Numbered from the stretch's first letter, positions 9,551 through 21,090 are shown. The stretch is DNA of 64,000 nucleotides from Methylophilaceae bacterium (GCA_028823485.1 JAPKBG010000007.1:1-64000), one strand, 5' to 3'. Numbers and translations: made by a program. Notes: a model not told the origin generated them from the sequence alone.

Positions 9551-10498
9551 ATGGCACGTAAGCTTAAAAATGATAGTCAAAAAGAGGTGGTGGAAGACAG
9601 CGCTGCAGCTGCAGAAGTGCCTGCAAAAAATAATACTGAGCAAGAGGGCGCATCAGACACCATGATTGAGGAAGGTAATAATGAAAGCCAGCACCTTGAG
9701 TGCGGTGCTAAACTGCGGTCAGCACGTATTGCACAAGACTTATCTACGCTGACGGTTGCAAGGCAGTTAAGGTTGAGTAATAAGCAAATAGACGCATTGG
9801 AACAGGATGATTTCTCTGCCTTGCCTGAGTCACCAATCGTTAAAGGGTTTATTCGTAATTATGCGAAGTTGTTAAAAATCCCTGCTGATACGATGCTAAT
9901 TGCCTATGCTGAAATGACGCCTGAAGCAGTGCCGCGTGCGATGGTACTCAATTTTGGCATCAATATTAAAATGACAGAAAAAACCAAATCAGGCGGTTCA
10001 CGCTACTTGCTATTTGCAGTGCTCTTTCTGTTCGGTTTGGGCGCTTGGTTTTTCTATCAAAGCTACATACAAAAACCTGAAGTTGCCGATACAGTAGCGT
10101 ATATTTCTGGCGTGTTGCCAACGCCTGACTTACCAGTACCTGAACCGGAGCTGGAAGAAGCTTTGTCTAAGGCGCTAGCAGCCTCTCCAGAAGCACAGTT
10201 AACTAAATCAGATAATGCGCAGCTTGTTGATGAAAAAGAGGCGCTAGCAGTGGCGGGTAAAACAAGATTAGAATTTAATGCGGCACAGGAAACTTGGCTT
10301 AGCGTCGTTAACCAATCAGGTAAAGAAGTTTATAACAAAATACTCTATGCAGGTAATCGCGATGTGATTGATGTTTCTCAGCCTTTAGAGATTGTCGTTG
10401 GTAATGCGAATGGTGCAACGCTTGTGGTTGATGGTAAGCCGGTTGACTTGGCACCTTATACACGTACTAATGTTGCACGTGTTCGATTGAATCAGTAG
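9551..10498 (+). CDS. rodZ: RodZ-like helix-turn-helix protein with C-terminal DUF4115
   Basis: GAKLRSARIAQDLSTLTVARQLRLSNKQIDALEQDDF...GFIRNYAKLL; TM segment; ETWLSVVNQSGKEVYNKIL C-terminal domain. Confidence 0.85.
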   Translation: MARKLKNDSQKEVVEDSAAAAEVPAKNNTEQEGASDTMIEEGNNESQHLECGAKLRSARIAQDLSTLTVARQLRLSNKQIDALEQDDFSALPESPIVKGFIRNYAKLLKIPADTMLIAYAEMTPEAVPRAMVLNFGINIKMTEKTKSGGSRYLLFAVLFLFGLGAWFFYQSYIQKPEVADTVAYISGVLPTPDLPVPEPELEEALSKALAASPEAQLTKSDNAQLVDEKEALAVAGKTRLEFNAAQETWLSVVNQSGKEVYNKILYAGNRDVIDVSQPLEIVVGNANGATLVVDGKPVDLAPYTRTNVARVRLNQ

Positions 10499-10534
10499 AA
10501 GCATTTATCTTAATTTAGAGTGGTTGTATAACCT

Positions 10535-11827
10535 ATGCGCAAAAATACGCGACAAGTGATGGTTGGTCATGTGGCCATTGGTGGTGGTTTGTATGGGACC
10601 GCTGTTGCACCAATAGTCGTTCAAAGTATGACTAATACGGATACGGCAGATGCTGAAGGCACGGTTCAACAAGTGTATGAACTATGGCAAGCAGGTAGTG
10701 AAGTTGTTCGTATCACTGTTAATTCTCCAGAAGCTGCTGCACAAGTGGCTAATATTCGCCAAGGTTTAGATGCCTTAGGTTGCGATGTGCCACTAGTGGG
10801 CGACTTTCATTTTAACGGACATAAGTTATTACAAGCTTATCCTGAGTGTGCGCAAGCATTAGCAAAGTATCGTATCAATCCTGGCAATGTGGGCAAGGGC
10901 AGTAAGCGAGATGAGCAGTTCGCCAGTATGATAAAGACGGCGATTACCTACAAAAAAGCCGTTCGTATTGGTGTTAACTGGGGTAGTTTAGACCAAGTTA
11001 AAATGGCTAGCATGATGGATGAAAATGCCAAGTCATCTGCGCCAATGTCTGCGCATAAGCTGATGCAGGAAGCATTAATGCAATCTGCTTTAGAAAGTGC
11101 GCAGCAAGCCGTTGAAATCGGTTTGGATCCGAATCAAATTACCATTTCTTGTAAAGTGAGTAATGTACAAGACTTGGTCTCCGTTTATCGTGAGTTAAGT
11201 AGCCGTTGTGACTATCCATTGCATTTGGGTCTGACAGAGGCTGGCATGGGCTCAAAAGGGATTGTTGCTTCTACGGCGGCTTTATCGCTACTATTACAAG
11301 AAGGCATTGGCGACACAATACGTGTGAGTCTAACGCCTGAACCAAACGAATCACGTACTAAAGAGGTCGTGGTTGCACAAGAAATTTTGCAAATTATGGG
11401 AATTCGCTCTTTCACACCATTAGTGACGGCTTGCCCAGGTTGTGGTCGTACGATGTCAACCTACTTCCAAGAGCTAGCAATGCAGATTCAAGCTTATCTA
11501 AGGCAACAAATGCCAGTCTGGCGCAATGATTATCCGGGTGTTGCTAATATGAGTGTGGCAGTCATGGGCTGTGTCGTGAATGGTCCGGGCGAGTCTAAAC
11601 TGGCTAATATTGGTATCAGCTTGCCAGGGACTGGGGAAACACCGGTTGCGCCTGTTTTTGTGGATGGTGAAAAGACAGTGACCCTAAAAGGGGATCATAT
11701 TGCACAAGCGTTTCAAGTAATTGTAGAAGACTATGTGCAAAAGAACTATGCAGAAGGTGGTAAGTTGCGTGTAGCTCCAACATTAACATCAGCTCATAAA
11801 ACTATTAATATTCGATCAGTTAGTTAA
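10535..11827 (+). CDS. ispG: 4-hydroxy-3-methylbut-2-en-1-yl diphosphate synthase
   Basis: [27 protein letters not shown]-type and CVVNGPGE motifs. Confidence 0.97.
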   Translation: MRKNTRQVMVGHVAIGGGLYGTAVAPIVVQSMTNTDTADAEGTVQQVYELWQAGSEVVRITVNSPEAAAQVANIRQGLDALGCDVPLVGDFHFNGHKLLQAYPECAQALAKYRINPGNVGKGSKRDEQFASMIKTAITYKKAVRIGVNWGSLDQVKMASMMDENAKSSAPMSAHKLMQEALMQSALESAQQAVEIGLDPNQITISCKVSNVQDLVSVYRELSSRCDYPLHLGLTEAGMGSKGIVASTAALSLLLQEGIGDTIRVSLTPEPNESRTKEVVVAQEILQIMGIRSFTPLVTACPGCGRTMSTYFQELAMQIQAYLRQQMPVWRNDYPGVANMSVAVMGCVVNGPGESKLANIGISLPGTGETPVAPVFVDGEKTVTLKGDHIAQAFQVIVEDYVQKNYAEGGKLRVAPTLTSAHKTINIRSVS

Positions 11828-11832
11828 ATTTA

Positions 11833-13095
11833 ATGAGTCAAAAAAACAAACTTCAGTCAATCAAGGGCTTTTACGATATTTTGCCAGAAGCGACGCCGCT
11901 TTGGTTTCAATTAGAAGACACTGCACGTAAAGTGTTATCGCAATATGGCTACAATAACATCCGCATGCCATTGGTTGAGCCAGTCGAGTTATTTGTCCGT
12001 AGTGTTGGCGAGCATACCGATATTGTTGAAAAAGAAATGTATGCTTGGGAAGATAAGCTGAATGGCGATAAGCTGGTGCTGCGCCCAGAAGGAACAGCTG
12101 GTTGTGTGCGCGCTGTTGTTGAGCAAAACCTAACTTACAATGGTCCACAGCGTTTATGGTATATCGGTCCGATGTTTCGGCATGAAAATGTTCAAAAAGG
12201 TCGTCAGCGCCAATTCCATCAAGTCGGTTGTGAGGCATTTGCTTTTGATGGCCCTGATGTCGATGCGGAGCAAATTGTTTTATTGGCGCGATTATGGCAC
12301 GAACTTGGTATTACGGATGTTGAGTTGCAGATTAACAGTATTGGCGATGCCGATGAGCGCGCAACTTACCGTCAAATGCTGATTACTTATTTTGAGCAGC
12401 ATGCTGATTGGTTAGATGAGGATGCAAAACGCCGTTTACATACTAATCCGTTACGTATTTTAGACAGTAAAAACCCACGTATGCAAGACCTATGCGAAGC
12501 TGCGCCTAGGTTGATGGACTGCTTGGGTGAAGCGAGTAAAGTGCATTTTGAAAATCTGTGTCAGTTGCTTACCGGTGCAGGTGTTGCTTATGTCATTAAT
12601 CATCGCTTAGTACGTGGTTTAGATTATTACAATCGTACTGTTTTTGAGTGGGTAACGACCAAGCTAGGTGCGCAAGGTACGATTGCAGGTGGTGGCCGTT
12701 ACGATACATTGGTAGAGAAACTAGGCGGAAAACCAACGCCTGCTTGTGGTTTTGCGATTGGTTTAGAGCGTGTGTTCTTGTTGATGCAAGAGTATGGCGT
12801 TACAGCCAAGAGCTCTCCAGATATTTACCTCGTGAATGTAGGTGAGCAAGCAGAAGCGAAAGCGTTTAGTGTGGCAGAAGCCTTACGTAGTGATGGGTTG
12901 TCAGTTGTGCTACACGCAGGCGGTGGTAGCTTTAAATCGCAAATGAAAAAAGCCGATAGAAGCGGCGCACGTTATGCGGCTATACTAGGTGATGATGAAG
13001 TGACTGCAGGTGAGGTTTCATTAAAACCGTTATTAGCGGCTGGTGAGCAGCAACGCTGCGGATTAAGTGAAGTGGTTAACCGCATTAAGGATTAA
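11833..13095 (+). CDS. hisS: Histidyl-tRNA synthetase
   Basis: Class II aaRS motifs LRPEGTAGCVRA, RGLDYYNRTVFEW, GGGRYD, GFAIGLER. Confidence 0.97.
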   Translation: MSQKNKLQSIKGFYDILPEATPLWFQLEDTARKVLSQYGYNNIRMPLVEPVELFVRSVGEHTDIVEKEMYAWEDKLNGDKLVLRPEGTAGCVRAVVEQNLTYNGPQRLWYIGPMFRHENVQKGRQRQFHQVGCEAFAFDGPDVDAEQIVLLARLWHELGITDVELQINSIGDADERATYRQMLITYFEQHADWLDEDAKRRLHTNPLRILDSKNPRMQDLCEAAPRLMDCLGEASKVHFENLCQLLTGAGVAYVINHRLVRGLDYYNRTVFEWVTTKLGAQGTIAGGGRYDTLVEKLGGKPTPACGFAIGLERVFLLMQEYGVTAKSSPDIYLVNVGEQAEAKAFSVAEALRSDGLSVVLHAGGGSFKSQMKKADRSGARYAAILGDDEVTAGEVSLKPLLAAGEQQRCGLSEVVNRIKD

Positions 13096-13097
13096 AC

Positions 13098-13838
13098 ATG
13101 AATATAAATAAAAGCTTTTTTAAGTCAATGACGGTTTTAGGTTTGTTGTTAGCACTTGGTATGGCGAGTGCCGCTTTTATTTTAGGTGTGCAAGCCAAGT
13201 GTGCGGAGAGTGGACAGCAAAGTATTGCCGTTAAAGGCTTGGCAGAGAAGCCGATTCAACAAGATAGTGCAGATTGGACCGTTACTGTACCTGCCTATGA
13301 CGACACGCAAGCAAAGGCGCTGCAAGCAGCAGCAAGGACGCGGCGTAATGTAGAAGCTTTGTTAGCCAAACAAGATTTTGACAAAAGTGCTTGGTCTGTT
13401 GATTTAGAAAAAATCAATCTGCATTTTATAGAGATTTATGACCCTAACTATAGACGTGTGCGAAAAGGCGATGAGGCCCATCAAGTTATTCGTGTCGTTT
13501 CGAATGACTTGTCTAAAATTAAAGCCGATAATAAAGAAATTTTGCAATTACGTACTGCCAATCAACCCATTATTGCGCATTCACCTAAATATTTGTTCGG
13601 TAACTTAGAGGGTATTAAAATGTCTTTGATTGCCGATGCTACGAAGAATGCAAGAAGGCGTGCTATTGAGTTTGTGAAGCAAGATGGCGCAAATTTCGGC
13701 GTGATGAAGTCAGCTAAACAGGGAACATTTTCTATTCTAGCTTTACGCGGGAATGGCGATAGCGATAATTCTTATGGTGGAGTTTATGATAAATCGACCA
13801 TCGATAAAACTGCGCGCGTGGTGGTAGCCATTGTCTAA
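13098..13838 (+). CDS. SIMPL domain (DUF541) protein
   Basis: N-terminal TM, IAVKGLAEKPIQQDSADWTVTV, RRRAIEFVKQDGANFGVMKSAKQG. Confidence 0.8.
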   Translation: MNINKSFFKSMTVLGLLLALGMASAAFILGVQAKCAESGQQSIAVKGLAEKPIQQDSADWTVTVPAYDDTQAKALQAAARTRRNVEALLAKQDFDKSAWSVDLEKINLHFIEIYDPNYRRVRKGDEAHQVIRVVSNDLSKIKADNKEILQLRTANQPIIAHSPKYLFGNLEGIKMSLIADATKNARRRAIEFVKQDGANFGVMKSAKQGTFSILALRGNGDSDNSYGGVYDKSTIDKTARVVVAIV

Positions 13839-13865
13839 AATATTTAATAGCATATTGACCGATTA

Positions 13866-14717
13866 ATGGCTGATATCTTAAGCATAGAGCATTTGAATGT
13901 TGCGCTAAAAAAATCGCCATCGAGGCTGTTGGTTAAAAATACATCATTTAAACTCGCTAGCGGGAAAACGACATGTATTGTTGGTGAGTCTGGGAGTGGA
14001 AAGAGCTTAACCGCGCTGACAATCATGGGGCTGCTTTCCAACCAGTTGATTGCAACGGGCCGCGTACTATTTAATGGCGTAGATTTAACCACGCTTGATA
14101 ATAGAGGCATGCAAAAGATAAGAGGGGCGCAGATTGGGATGATTTTTCAAGAGCCAATGACCTCGCTTAACCCAGTGTTAACAATTGGTTTTCAAATTGG
14201 CGAGGTGTTAACAGCGCACCAGGCTTTGAAGGGCAATGCCTTGAAGGCGAGCGTTGCGCGGCTATTAACGCAAGTGGGTATCCCAGAAACGCGTAACAGT
14301 AGCTATCCAGATGAATTGTCAGGCGGACAACGTCAAAGGGTGATGGTGGCGATGAGTATTGCCTGTGAGCCTGCTTTGCTAATCGCCGATGAGCCAACGA
14401 CCGCTTTGGATGTGACTGTGCAAGCTCAGATACTCACGCTCTTAGACGAATTAAAAAGTCGGATGAATATGGCCATGTTGTTTATTACGCATGATTTTGG
14501 TGTAGTGTCGGATATTGCTGATGATGTTGTTGTGATGTTTAGAGGCGAAATTGTTGAAGCGGGGCCTAAAGAGCAAGTGTTGGGCAACCCGCAACACCCT
14601 TACACTAAAGCGCTATTGGACTGTGTGCCAGACGTGGCGGGGAAGAAGGAGTTAAACCCAATTGACTATGCGTGGTTAAACCACCATGAGTTAAGTAATA
14701 GTGGGGCGTCTTCATAA
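13866..14717 (+). CDS. Oligopeptide/dipeptide-type ABC transporter ATP-binding protein (DppD/OppD-like)
   Basis: Walker A GESGSGKS, signature LSGGQRQRV, Walker B LLIADEPTTALD; NPQHPYTKALL C-terminal motif. Confidence 0.9.
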   Translation: MADILSIEHLNVALKKSPSRLLVKNTSFKLASGKTTCIVGESGSGKSLTALTIMGLLSNQLIATGRVLFNGVDLTTLDNRGMQKIRGAQIGMIFQEPMTSLNPVLTIGFQIGEVLTAHQALKGNALKASVARLLTQVGIPETRNSSYPDELSGGQRQRVMVAMSIACEPALLIADEPTTALDVTVQAQILTLLDELKSRMNMAMLFITHDFGVVSDIADDVVVMFRGEIVEAGPKEQVLGNPQHPYTKALLDCVPDVAGKKELNPIDYAWLNHHELSNSGASS

Positions 14718-15520
14718 TGCAAACAGCATCGGCAGGTGTGGTGTTAGAGGCCAAAAATCTAGTTAAGCATTACAAGCAGCGTGCTGGCAGTTTTGGATTA
14801 AAACACACGACAATTAAAGCACTAGATGATGTGAGTATTGTGTTAAAGCAAGGTTCAACCCTTGCTGTTGTTGGTGAATCTGGTAGTGGCAAGTCTACTT
14901 TGGCGCGTTGTCTGTTACAATTGCTCCCGTTCGAAAGCGGCGAAGTTTTGTTTCATGGACAATCACTGACAGAATTAGATAGTGCGAGTTTGCGAAAAGC
15001 CCGAAAAAGTTTGCAAATGGTGTTTCAAGATCCTTTTGCTTCACTGAACCCACGTATGCGCGTAGGTGAAATTGTCGGTGAAGGCTTGGTGATACATGGT
15101 TTAGGCAATGCGAGTGAGCGGTTGAAAAAAGTACAGCAGATGTTGGAACGTGTTGGTTTAAACGCTGATGATGTGAAGAAATATCCGCACCAGTTTTCAG
15201 GCGGGCAACGTCAGCGGATTGGTATTGCACGAGCATTGGTGTTGGAGCCAGAAGTTGTGGTGTGGGATGAGCCCGTTTCTGCGTTAGATGTCTCTGTACA
15301 AGCGCAGATATTGCTGCTGCTTAAAGCATTACAAAAAGAGATGAAGTTGAGTTATATATTCATTACGCATGATTTACGCGTAGTGAGGCACATTGCGGAT
15401 GACATTGCCGTGATGAATAAAGGTAAAATAGTCGAGCAAGGCATGGTGGAAGCGATTTACCAATCACCAAAGCAAGACTATACAAGGGATTTGCTAAAGG
15501 CAATTCCTGGGCAGAAATAA
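14717..15520 (+). CDS. Oligopeptide/dipeptide-type ABC transporter ATP-binding protein (DppF/OppF-like)
   Basis: GESGSGKST, FSGGQRQRIGIARAL, VVWDEPVSALDVSVQAQIL. Confidence 0.9.
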   Translation: MQTASAGVVLEAKNLVKHYKQRAGSFGLKHTTIKALDDVSIVLKQGSTLAVVGESGSGKSTLARCLLQLLPFESGEVLFHGQSLTELDSASLRKARKSLQMVFQDPFASLNPRMRVGEIVGEGLVIHGLGNASERLKKVQQMLERVGLNADDVKKYPHQFSGGQRQRIGIARALVLEPEVVVWDEPVSALDVSVQAQILLLLKALQKEMKLSYIFITHDLRVVRHIADDIAVMNKGKIVEQGMVEAIYQSPKQDYTRDLLKAIPGQK

Positions 15521-15566
15521 ATAAGCAATTTAAGATTAACAGTAAAAGATAGTTTTAGGATAAATA

Positions 15567-16193
15567 ATGGCACTAGATTTAGATGATCAAGAACAGTTAG
15601 ATGAGTTTAAAGCATGGTGGGATCAATACGGAAAATTAACGGTTAACCTCGTTTTATTAGCGTTAATTGCTTATGCATCGTGGCAAGGTTATCAATATTT
15701 TCAACACAAAAAAGCAGTGGAAGCTTCAAAGATTTATCAAACATTAGGTTTGCTTGACCCAAGTGAGAGTGACACGATAAAAGATGCGGCAAATAAATTA
15801 ATGACAGATTATATTGCTACACCTTATGCGGGGCGTGCAGCAGTGCTTCAAGCAAGAAGTGAGTTTCTTGCTGGGGAAACTGATGAATCAAAAGCGAAGC
15901 TTGAGTGGGCGATTGCTAATGCACAAGAAACCTCAGTAAAAGCGATTGCTAGTCTACAGTTAGCCAGAATCTTGTTAGACAACAAAGACTATGCAGGCGC
16001 AGAGAAGGTACTATCTGCAGATGTTGACCCAGGTTACGATGGATTGAAAAATGACTTGCAGGGTGACATTTTACTGGCGCAAGGTAAGGTTGATGAAGCG
16101 AAAAAATTGTACGCCAGTGCATTAAATAATTTAGAGTCAGACGGACGCTTATATCTATTTACTAAGCAGAAGCTAGAATCACTCGGTAGTTAG
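15567..16193 (+). CDS. YfgM-like tetratricopeptide protein
   Basis: Single N-terminal TM plus TPR-like repeats; located directly upstream of bamB and der (conserved synteny). Confidence 0.85.
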   Translation: MALDLDDQEQLDEFKAWWDQYGKLTVNLVLLALIAYASWQGYQYFQHKKAVEASKIYQTLGLLDPSESDTIKDAANKLMTDYIATPYAGRAAVLQARSEFLAGETDESKAKLEWAIANAQETSVKAIASLQLARILLDNKDYAGAEKVLSADVDPGYDGLKNDLQGDILLAQGKVDEAKKLYASALNNLESDGRLYLFTKQKLESLGS

Positions 16194-16223
16194 GTGATAT
16201 TTTCCATGATTAATCAAATCATA

Positions 16224-17612
16224 ATGAAGCGCTGTTTGATTGCAAGCATGTTGCTCTTAGTTGGGTGCAGTGCTTTAACCAAATTAAGACTCGATATGAC
16301 TGATAGTCTATTCGGGCGTGAGCCTCACAATGCAGCTGCCGAACTGAAGGCAATTAACGCTACGCGTACAGTCAAATTGGATTGGTCTACACAATTAGGC
16401 GAGACAGGACCTTACGATTACACTCCTGCATTAAGCGCTGGATCTGTTTATGCGGTTAACGTAAAAGGTGATCTCGCTAAGTTCAATGTGGCGAATGGTA
16501 AACAAGAGTGGCGTATTAACGTCGGTGAGCCAATTAGTGGTGGTGTTGGCGCTGGTGGTGGCTTGGTATTGGTTGGTACCAATAGAGGTAACTTGCTCGC
16601 TTATGATGTGAGTGGCAAGCTTGTTTGGCAATCCAAACTATCCAGTGAAGTGCTAAGCGTGCCTCGTTATTTTGAGGGCAAAGTAATCGTGCGATCCGGC
16701 GATAACGCTATTTATGGTTTAGATGCAGCAGATGGTGTTCGTAAGTGGACTTATACCCGAGTAGTGCCAGCACTCAGCTTAAGGAGTAGCGCTGGCATTG
16801 TTGTGGACGGCGGTGCTGTTTATGCAGGTTTCTCTGGTGGGAAAATGGTGGCAATACGTGCGGACAATGGCAAATTATTATGGGATGCAACCGTTGCGGT
16901 ACCTAGAGGTGTGACAGAGATTGAACGAATTGCAGACATTACCAGCTTACCTGTGGTTTCTGGACCTGTTGTTTATGCTGTTGCCTATCAAGGCCGTATT
17001 GCTGCGATTGACCGTATCAATGGAAAAGTACTTTGGAATAGAGAGATTTCTAGTTATCGCGGTATTGCTATCGAAGGTGAGGAAATATATGTTTCGCATG
17101 CGCTAGGGTCTTTGTACTCACTTGATTACGCCACGGGGAGAACTTTTTGGCGACAAGGTGATTTGCTTAACAGGCGCTTAACAACACCATTGCCAATGAA
17201 TGGGCTTACTGTAGTAGGTGATTTAGAAGGGTATATCCATTTTCTTAATAGAGATAATGGTAAATTTGCATCCCGTATTAAAGTGGGCAGTAACGCTGTT
17301 ATGTCTTTAATCCCAAGTAATAAACCATCACAATTGATTGCTGCAACGCGAGATGGTGGCTTGTATTTGGTGAGTGTTGGAGCGTCGACAGCATCAATGA
17401 GTGAAGAGCGTGAGTCAACACCTACAATTGAAACAGTAGAGCCAGCACCTGCCAACGAAATTGAAACGTTTGAAGCTGATAGCCCTGAGGCTAGTGAAGT
17501 GACAGAAGAGAAGTCAGATAGTATTTTATTTCAAAAACAAAAACCGCTCTTATTTCCGAGTGTTCCAGAAAGCTATAATGGGCCAGGTATTGAATTGCCT
17601 CAGTCAGAATAA
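16224..17612 (+). CDS. bamB: Outer membrane assembly lipoprotein BamB (PQQ/WD-like propeller)
   Basis: Lipobox LLVGCS from internal ATG 16224; repeated propeller motifs; upstream of der. ORF track start 16194 gives an unlikely N-terminal extension. Confidence 0.88.
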   Translation: MKRCLIASMLLLVGCSALTKLRLDMTDSLFGREPHNAAAELKAINATRTVKLDWSTQLGETGPYDYTPALSAGSVYAVNVKGDLAKFNVANGKQEWRINVGEPISGGVGAGGGLVLVGTNRGNLLAYDVSGKLVWQSKLSSEVLSVPRYFEGKVIVRSGDNAIYGLDAADGVRKWTYTRVVPALSLRSSAGIVVDGGAVYAGFSGGKMVAIRADNGKLLWDATVAVPRGVTEIERIADITSLPVVSGPVVYAVAYQGRIAAIDRINGKVLWNREISSYRGIAIEGEEIYVSHALGSLYSLDYATGRTFWRQGDLLNRRLTTPLPMNGLTVVGDLEGYIHFLNRDNGKFASRIKVGSNAVMSLIPSNKPSQLIAATRDGGLYLVSVGASTASMSEERESTPTIETVEPAPANEIETFEADSPEASEVTEEKSDSILFQKQKPLLFPSVPESYNGPGIELPQSE

Positions 17613-17617
17613 TCACC

Positions 17618-19051
17618 ATGTTACCTACCATTGTCCTAGTTGGCCGACCTAATGTTGGCAAGTCTACTTTATTTAACCGCTTAACCAAGAGCCGCGATGC
17701 CTTGGTGGCCGATTTTCCTGGTTTGACGAGAGATCGCCATTACGGGCGTGGTGTTGGTGCGAGCAAGCCATACCTCGTGATTGATACTGGTGGCTTTGAG
17801 CCCAAGGCGGAGACAGGCATCATGAAGGAAATGGCGCGACAAACGCTATTGGCTATCGATGAAGCCGATGTTGTTTTTTTTATAGTCGATGGACGCGCAG
17901 GGTTAACACCGCAAGAATATACCATTGCCGATACACTCAGAAAAGCACAACGCCCAGTATTATTGGTTGTGAATAAAACTGAAGGTATGATGAAATCCGT
18001 TGTGAGCGCAGACTTTTATGCACTTGGTCTGGGTGATCCGTTGTCAGTTTCTTCTGCACATGGGGAAGGTGTTAAGGATTTGGTTGAGCTAGCGCTAGAA
18101 GGCTTTCCAGAACAGGAAGCCGAGGGCAAAAAGGGTAGGGACCGTAATCCGAAAATTGCGATTGTTGGTCGTCCTAATGTGGGTAAATCAACTTTAGTGA
18201 ATGCACTGCTCGGTGAAGATCGGATGATTGCCTTTGATGAAGCAGGCACCACACGGGATTCGATTTATGCCGAATTAGAGAAAGATGGTAAGCAATATAC
18301 GATTATTGATACCGCTGGTGTGCGTAAGCGCGGGCGTGTATTTGAAGCGATTGAGAAATTTTCTGTGGTGAAAACCATGCAAGCGATTGAAGATGCCAAT
18401 GTGGCGATCTTGGTGGTTGATGCACAAGAGGGCATTACCGAACAAGATGCCCATGTCGCTGCTTATATTTTAGATGCAGGTCGTGCCTTGGTGGTTGCCA
18501 TTAACAAATGGGATGGCTTAAAAGAAGATGAGCGCGATTGGATCAAAAAACAAATTGATCGTAAACTGCAGTTCTTAGATTTTGCTAAATTTCATTACAT
18601 TTCAGCACTACGCAAAAAAGGCTTACCAGAGCTATTCACTTCAGTAGATGGTGCGTTTAAGGCGGCATTTACTGATTTGTCTACACCACAATTGACCCGA
18701 GTACTATCGGATGCCGTTGCGCAGCACCAGCCGCCGATCAGCAAAGGGATTAGACCTAAGCTACGCTACGCTCACCAAGGTGGCGTGAATCCACCAATAG
18801 TTGTCATACATGGCTCGCATATTGCAGGTGTTAAAGATAGTTACAAGCGTTTCTTAGAGGGTATCTTTCGTAAGACGTTCCAGTTGGTCGGTACGCCACT
18901 TAGAGTACAATTCAAGCAGGGTAATAACCCGTATGCTGATGCGCTAGATAAACGTAAGGCTGGTGAAGGAATTGTGACAATGCGTCGCCGCAAAACAGAG
19001 CGACGTAAAGAATTAAAGACTAAAAAAGAGGAAGAGAATAAAAAGCACTAG
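17618..19051 (+). CDS. der: Ribosome biogenesis GTPase Der (EngA)
   Basis: Two GTPase domains: [14 protein letters not shown] and [14 protein letters not shown]. Confidence 0.97.
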   Translation: MLPTIVLVGRPNVGKSTLFNRLTKSRDALVADFPGLTRDRHYGRGVGASKPYLVIDTGGFEPKAETGIMKEMARQTLLAIDEADVVFFIVDGRAGLTPQEYTIADTLRKAQRPVLLVVNKTEGMMKSVVSADFYALGLGDPLSVSSAHGEGVKDLVELALEGFPEQEAEGKKGRDRNPKIAIVGRPNVGKSTLVNALLGEDRMIAFDEAGTTRDSIYAELEKDGKQYTIIDTAGVRKRGRVFEAIEKFSVVKTMQAIEDANVAILVVDAQEGITEQDAHVAAYILDAGRALVVAINKWDGLKEDERDWIKKQIDRKLQFLDFAKFHYISALRKKGLPELFTSVDGAFKAAFTDLSTPQLTRVLSDAVAQHQPPISKGIRPKLRYAHQGGVNPPIVVIHGSHIAGVKDSYKRFLEGIFRKTFQLVGTPLRVQFKQGNNPYADALDKRKAGEGIVTMRRRKTERRKELKTKKEEENKKH

Positions 19052-19060
19052 CGCTTGTTT

Positions 19061-19104
19061 GAGCATAAAAAAATGCAACATGTAAGTTGCGTTTTTTTAT
19101 GCTC
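19061..19104. terminator. Bidirectional rho-independent terminator between convergent der and bamD
   Basis: gagcataaaaaaatgcaac / gttgcgtttttttatgctc stem-loop with A/T tracts on both strands. Confidence 0.88.
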
Positions 19105-19113
19105 GCTTATACT

Positions 19114-19953
19114 TTATAAGCTTTCCCAGAATTTCCACCAAACACTTTCTTTCTTAATTAGCTTACCTGTGAGTAATGGGTTTTCTGGGTAGTTAGTTTT
19201 CAGTACGCGGATAGTATCTTCTTTTAAATCGGTTAAATTCATATAATCGTAAGCACTAACCATCGTCATCAGTGCTTCTTCAGCTGTTTCAGATTTTGGA
19301 TAGTATTCCAATACATATTTAGCACGGTTAAGTGCTGCCAAATAGGCTTTACGGTTCATGTAGTAACGCGCAACGTGCATTTCATGTTGTGCAAGCGTAT
19401 TGACAATATAGAACATACGGAACTGAGAATCTTTGACATAACGGCTTTTTGGAAAGCGATCTATTAGCTCTTTAAATACGGCAAAAGAAAGCTTAAGTGA
19501 CTTAGGGTCGCGGTCATTAATTTCTTGTCCTGTAAATTTTTCAAAAGCGCCTCTTTCATGGAAGGTTGCTAAGCCTTTGAGGTAATAGGCATAATCAATG
19601 TTAGGGTGGTTTGGATGTAGCTTAATAAAGCGGTCTGCAGCTACAATAGTAGATACAGGATCATCTTTTTTATAGTTGGCATAGATGATTTCAAGTTTTG
19701 CTTGTGTTGCATATTTTCCATGCGGGAAACGAGATGCTAATTTTTTGAAATAACCTAATGCTTTGTCATAGTCTCTATCAGCCATAGCAAGCTCGCCAGC
19801 CTCATAAATACGCTGAGCCTGCCATCCTTTGGTATCATCTAGTTCTGTAGGGTCGCCAAATATGGCGCAACCGTTTAAGAATGTACTGATCAATAAACCC
19901 AAAAGTAAAGTTTGAATAAGCTGTAAAATACGGTTCACAAGCACACCTGCCAA
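19114..19953 (-). CDS. bamD: Outer membrane assembly lipoprotein BamD
   Basis: Lipobox FLNGCAIFG; TPR body YDKALGYFKKLASRFPHGKYA; MFYIVNTLAQHE motif. Confidence 0.92.
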   Translation of the reverse strand: MAGVLVNRILQLIQTLLLGLLISTFLNGCAIFGDPTELDDTKGWQAQRIYEAGELAMADRDYDKALGYFKKLASRFPHGKYATQAKLEIIYANYKKDDPVSTIVAADRFIKLHPNHPNIDYAYYLKGLATFHERGAFEKFTGQEINDRDPKSLKLSFAVFKELIDRFPKSRYVKDSQFRMFYIVNTLAQHEMHVARYYMNRKAYLAALNRAKYVLEYYPKSETAEEALMTMVSAYDYMNLTDLKEDTIRVLKTNYPENPLLTGKLIKKESVWWKFWESL

Positions 19954-20004
19954 ATAATGTTTGCGCTATTATAACTGAAGCGCTCGTAAAATAAGTACCT
20001 GAAC

Positions 20005-21090
20005 ATGACAAAAATGACAACTCAAACGCATATCATTCCTATGAATTTAGGTGGGAAACGTTTAGATTTAGCTCTGCAGCAGATGTTGCCTGAGCATTCT
20101 AGAAGTCGATTGCAAGCTTGGATTAAAGACGGATTAGTTAGAGTTAACAGTGAGGCTGTCATTGCTAAAACTAAAGTCTGGGGTGGGGAGCGGGTTGAAA
20201 TCACTCCGCCAGTTAACTTGCAAGAGAATGCATTTAATCCAGAGAATATCCCATTAGACATCGTTTATGAGGATGATGCATTGCTGGTGATTGATAAGCC
20301 AGCTGGCTTGGTTGTTCATCCAGCAGCAGGTAATTGGGGTGGCACATTACTCAATGCACTGTTATTTCACTTTCCTTATTTAGCTGATGTACCGCGTTGC
20401 GGTATTGTGCATCGCTTAGATAAGCAGACCAGTGGTTTGTTGGTGATTGCCAAGACACTTGAAGCGCAAACGAGTTTAGTGCGTCAATTACAAGCGCGTA
20501 CCGTGAAACGTGAGTACCGTGCTGTTGTATGGGGTCAGATATGGCGAAATGGTGTGGTGGAACAACCGATTGGTCGGCATCCGCATGCAAGAACGAAAAT
20601 GGCCGTTGTACGCAGAGGCAAGCTTGCGATTACGCATTATGAGGTGCTAGAGCGTTTTGGTACGAATACCTATATGCGTTGCAGTTTAGAAACTGGGCGT
20701 ACGCATCAAATTCGTGTGCATATGCAATATTTAAAAGCGCCAATGGTCGGTGATCCGCAGTATGGTATTGGTAATATCATTCCACACAAGCAAATGTCGC
20801 CAGCGTTAAAAGAAACGGTATTAGGCTTTAAACGACAGGCGTTACATGCAATTAAGCTGGGTTTAATCCACCCTGTAACGAATAAATTTATGGAATGGCA
20901 AATTGATTTAGCAGAAGATATGAAAGACTTGCTCAACGCGATGCGCGATGAAGAGTCTCCAGCACGGGAAATCGGCTTCGACCTAGGTGTTGATGAAAAT
21001 GGCTTATATGTCGGAGATGGTGATGACGACTGGGATGATGAAGACTTAGATGATGAAGACATGCTAGACGAGGATGACGAAAGTGACTAA
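20005..21090 (+). CDS. rluD: 23S rRNA pseudouridine synthase RluD with acidic C-terminal extension
   Basis: GGTLLNALLFH and CGIVHRLDKQTSGLLV catalytic motif; GRTHQIRVHM; C-terminal DDDWDDEDLDDEDMLDEDDESD. Confidence 0.93.
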   Translation: MTKMTTQTHIIPMNLGGKRLDLALQQMLPEHSRSRLQAWIKDGLVRVNSEAVIAKTKVWGGERVEITPPVNLQENAFNPENIPLDIVYEDDALLVIDKPAGLVVHPAAGNWGGTLLNALLFHFPYLADVPRCGIVHRLDKQTSGLLVIAKTLEAQTSLVRQLQARTVKREYRAVVWGQIWRNGVVEQPIGRHPHARTKMAVVRRGKLAITHYEVLERFGTNTYMRCSLETGRTHQIRVHMQYLKAPMVGDPQYGIGNIIPHKQMSPALKETVLGFKRQALHAIKLGLIHPVTNKFMEWQIDLAEDMKDLLNAMRDEESPAREIGFDLGVDENGLYVGDGDDDWDDEDLDDEDMLDEDDESD

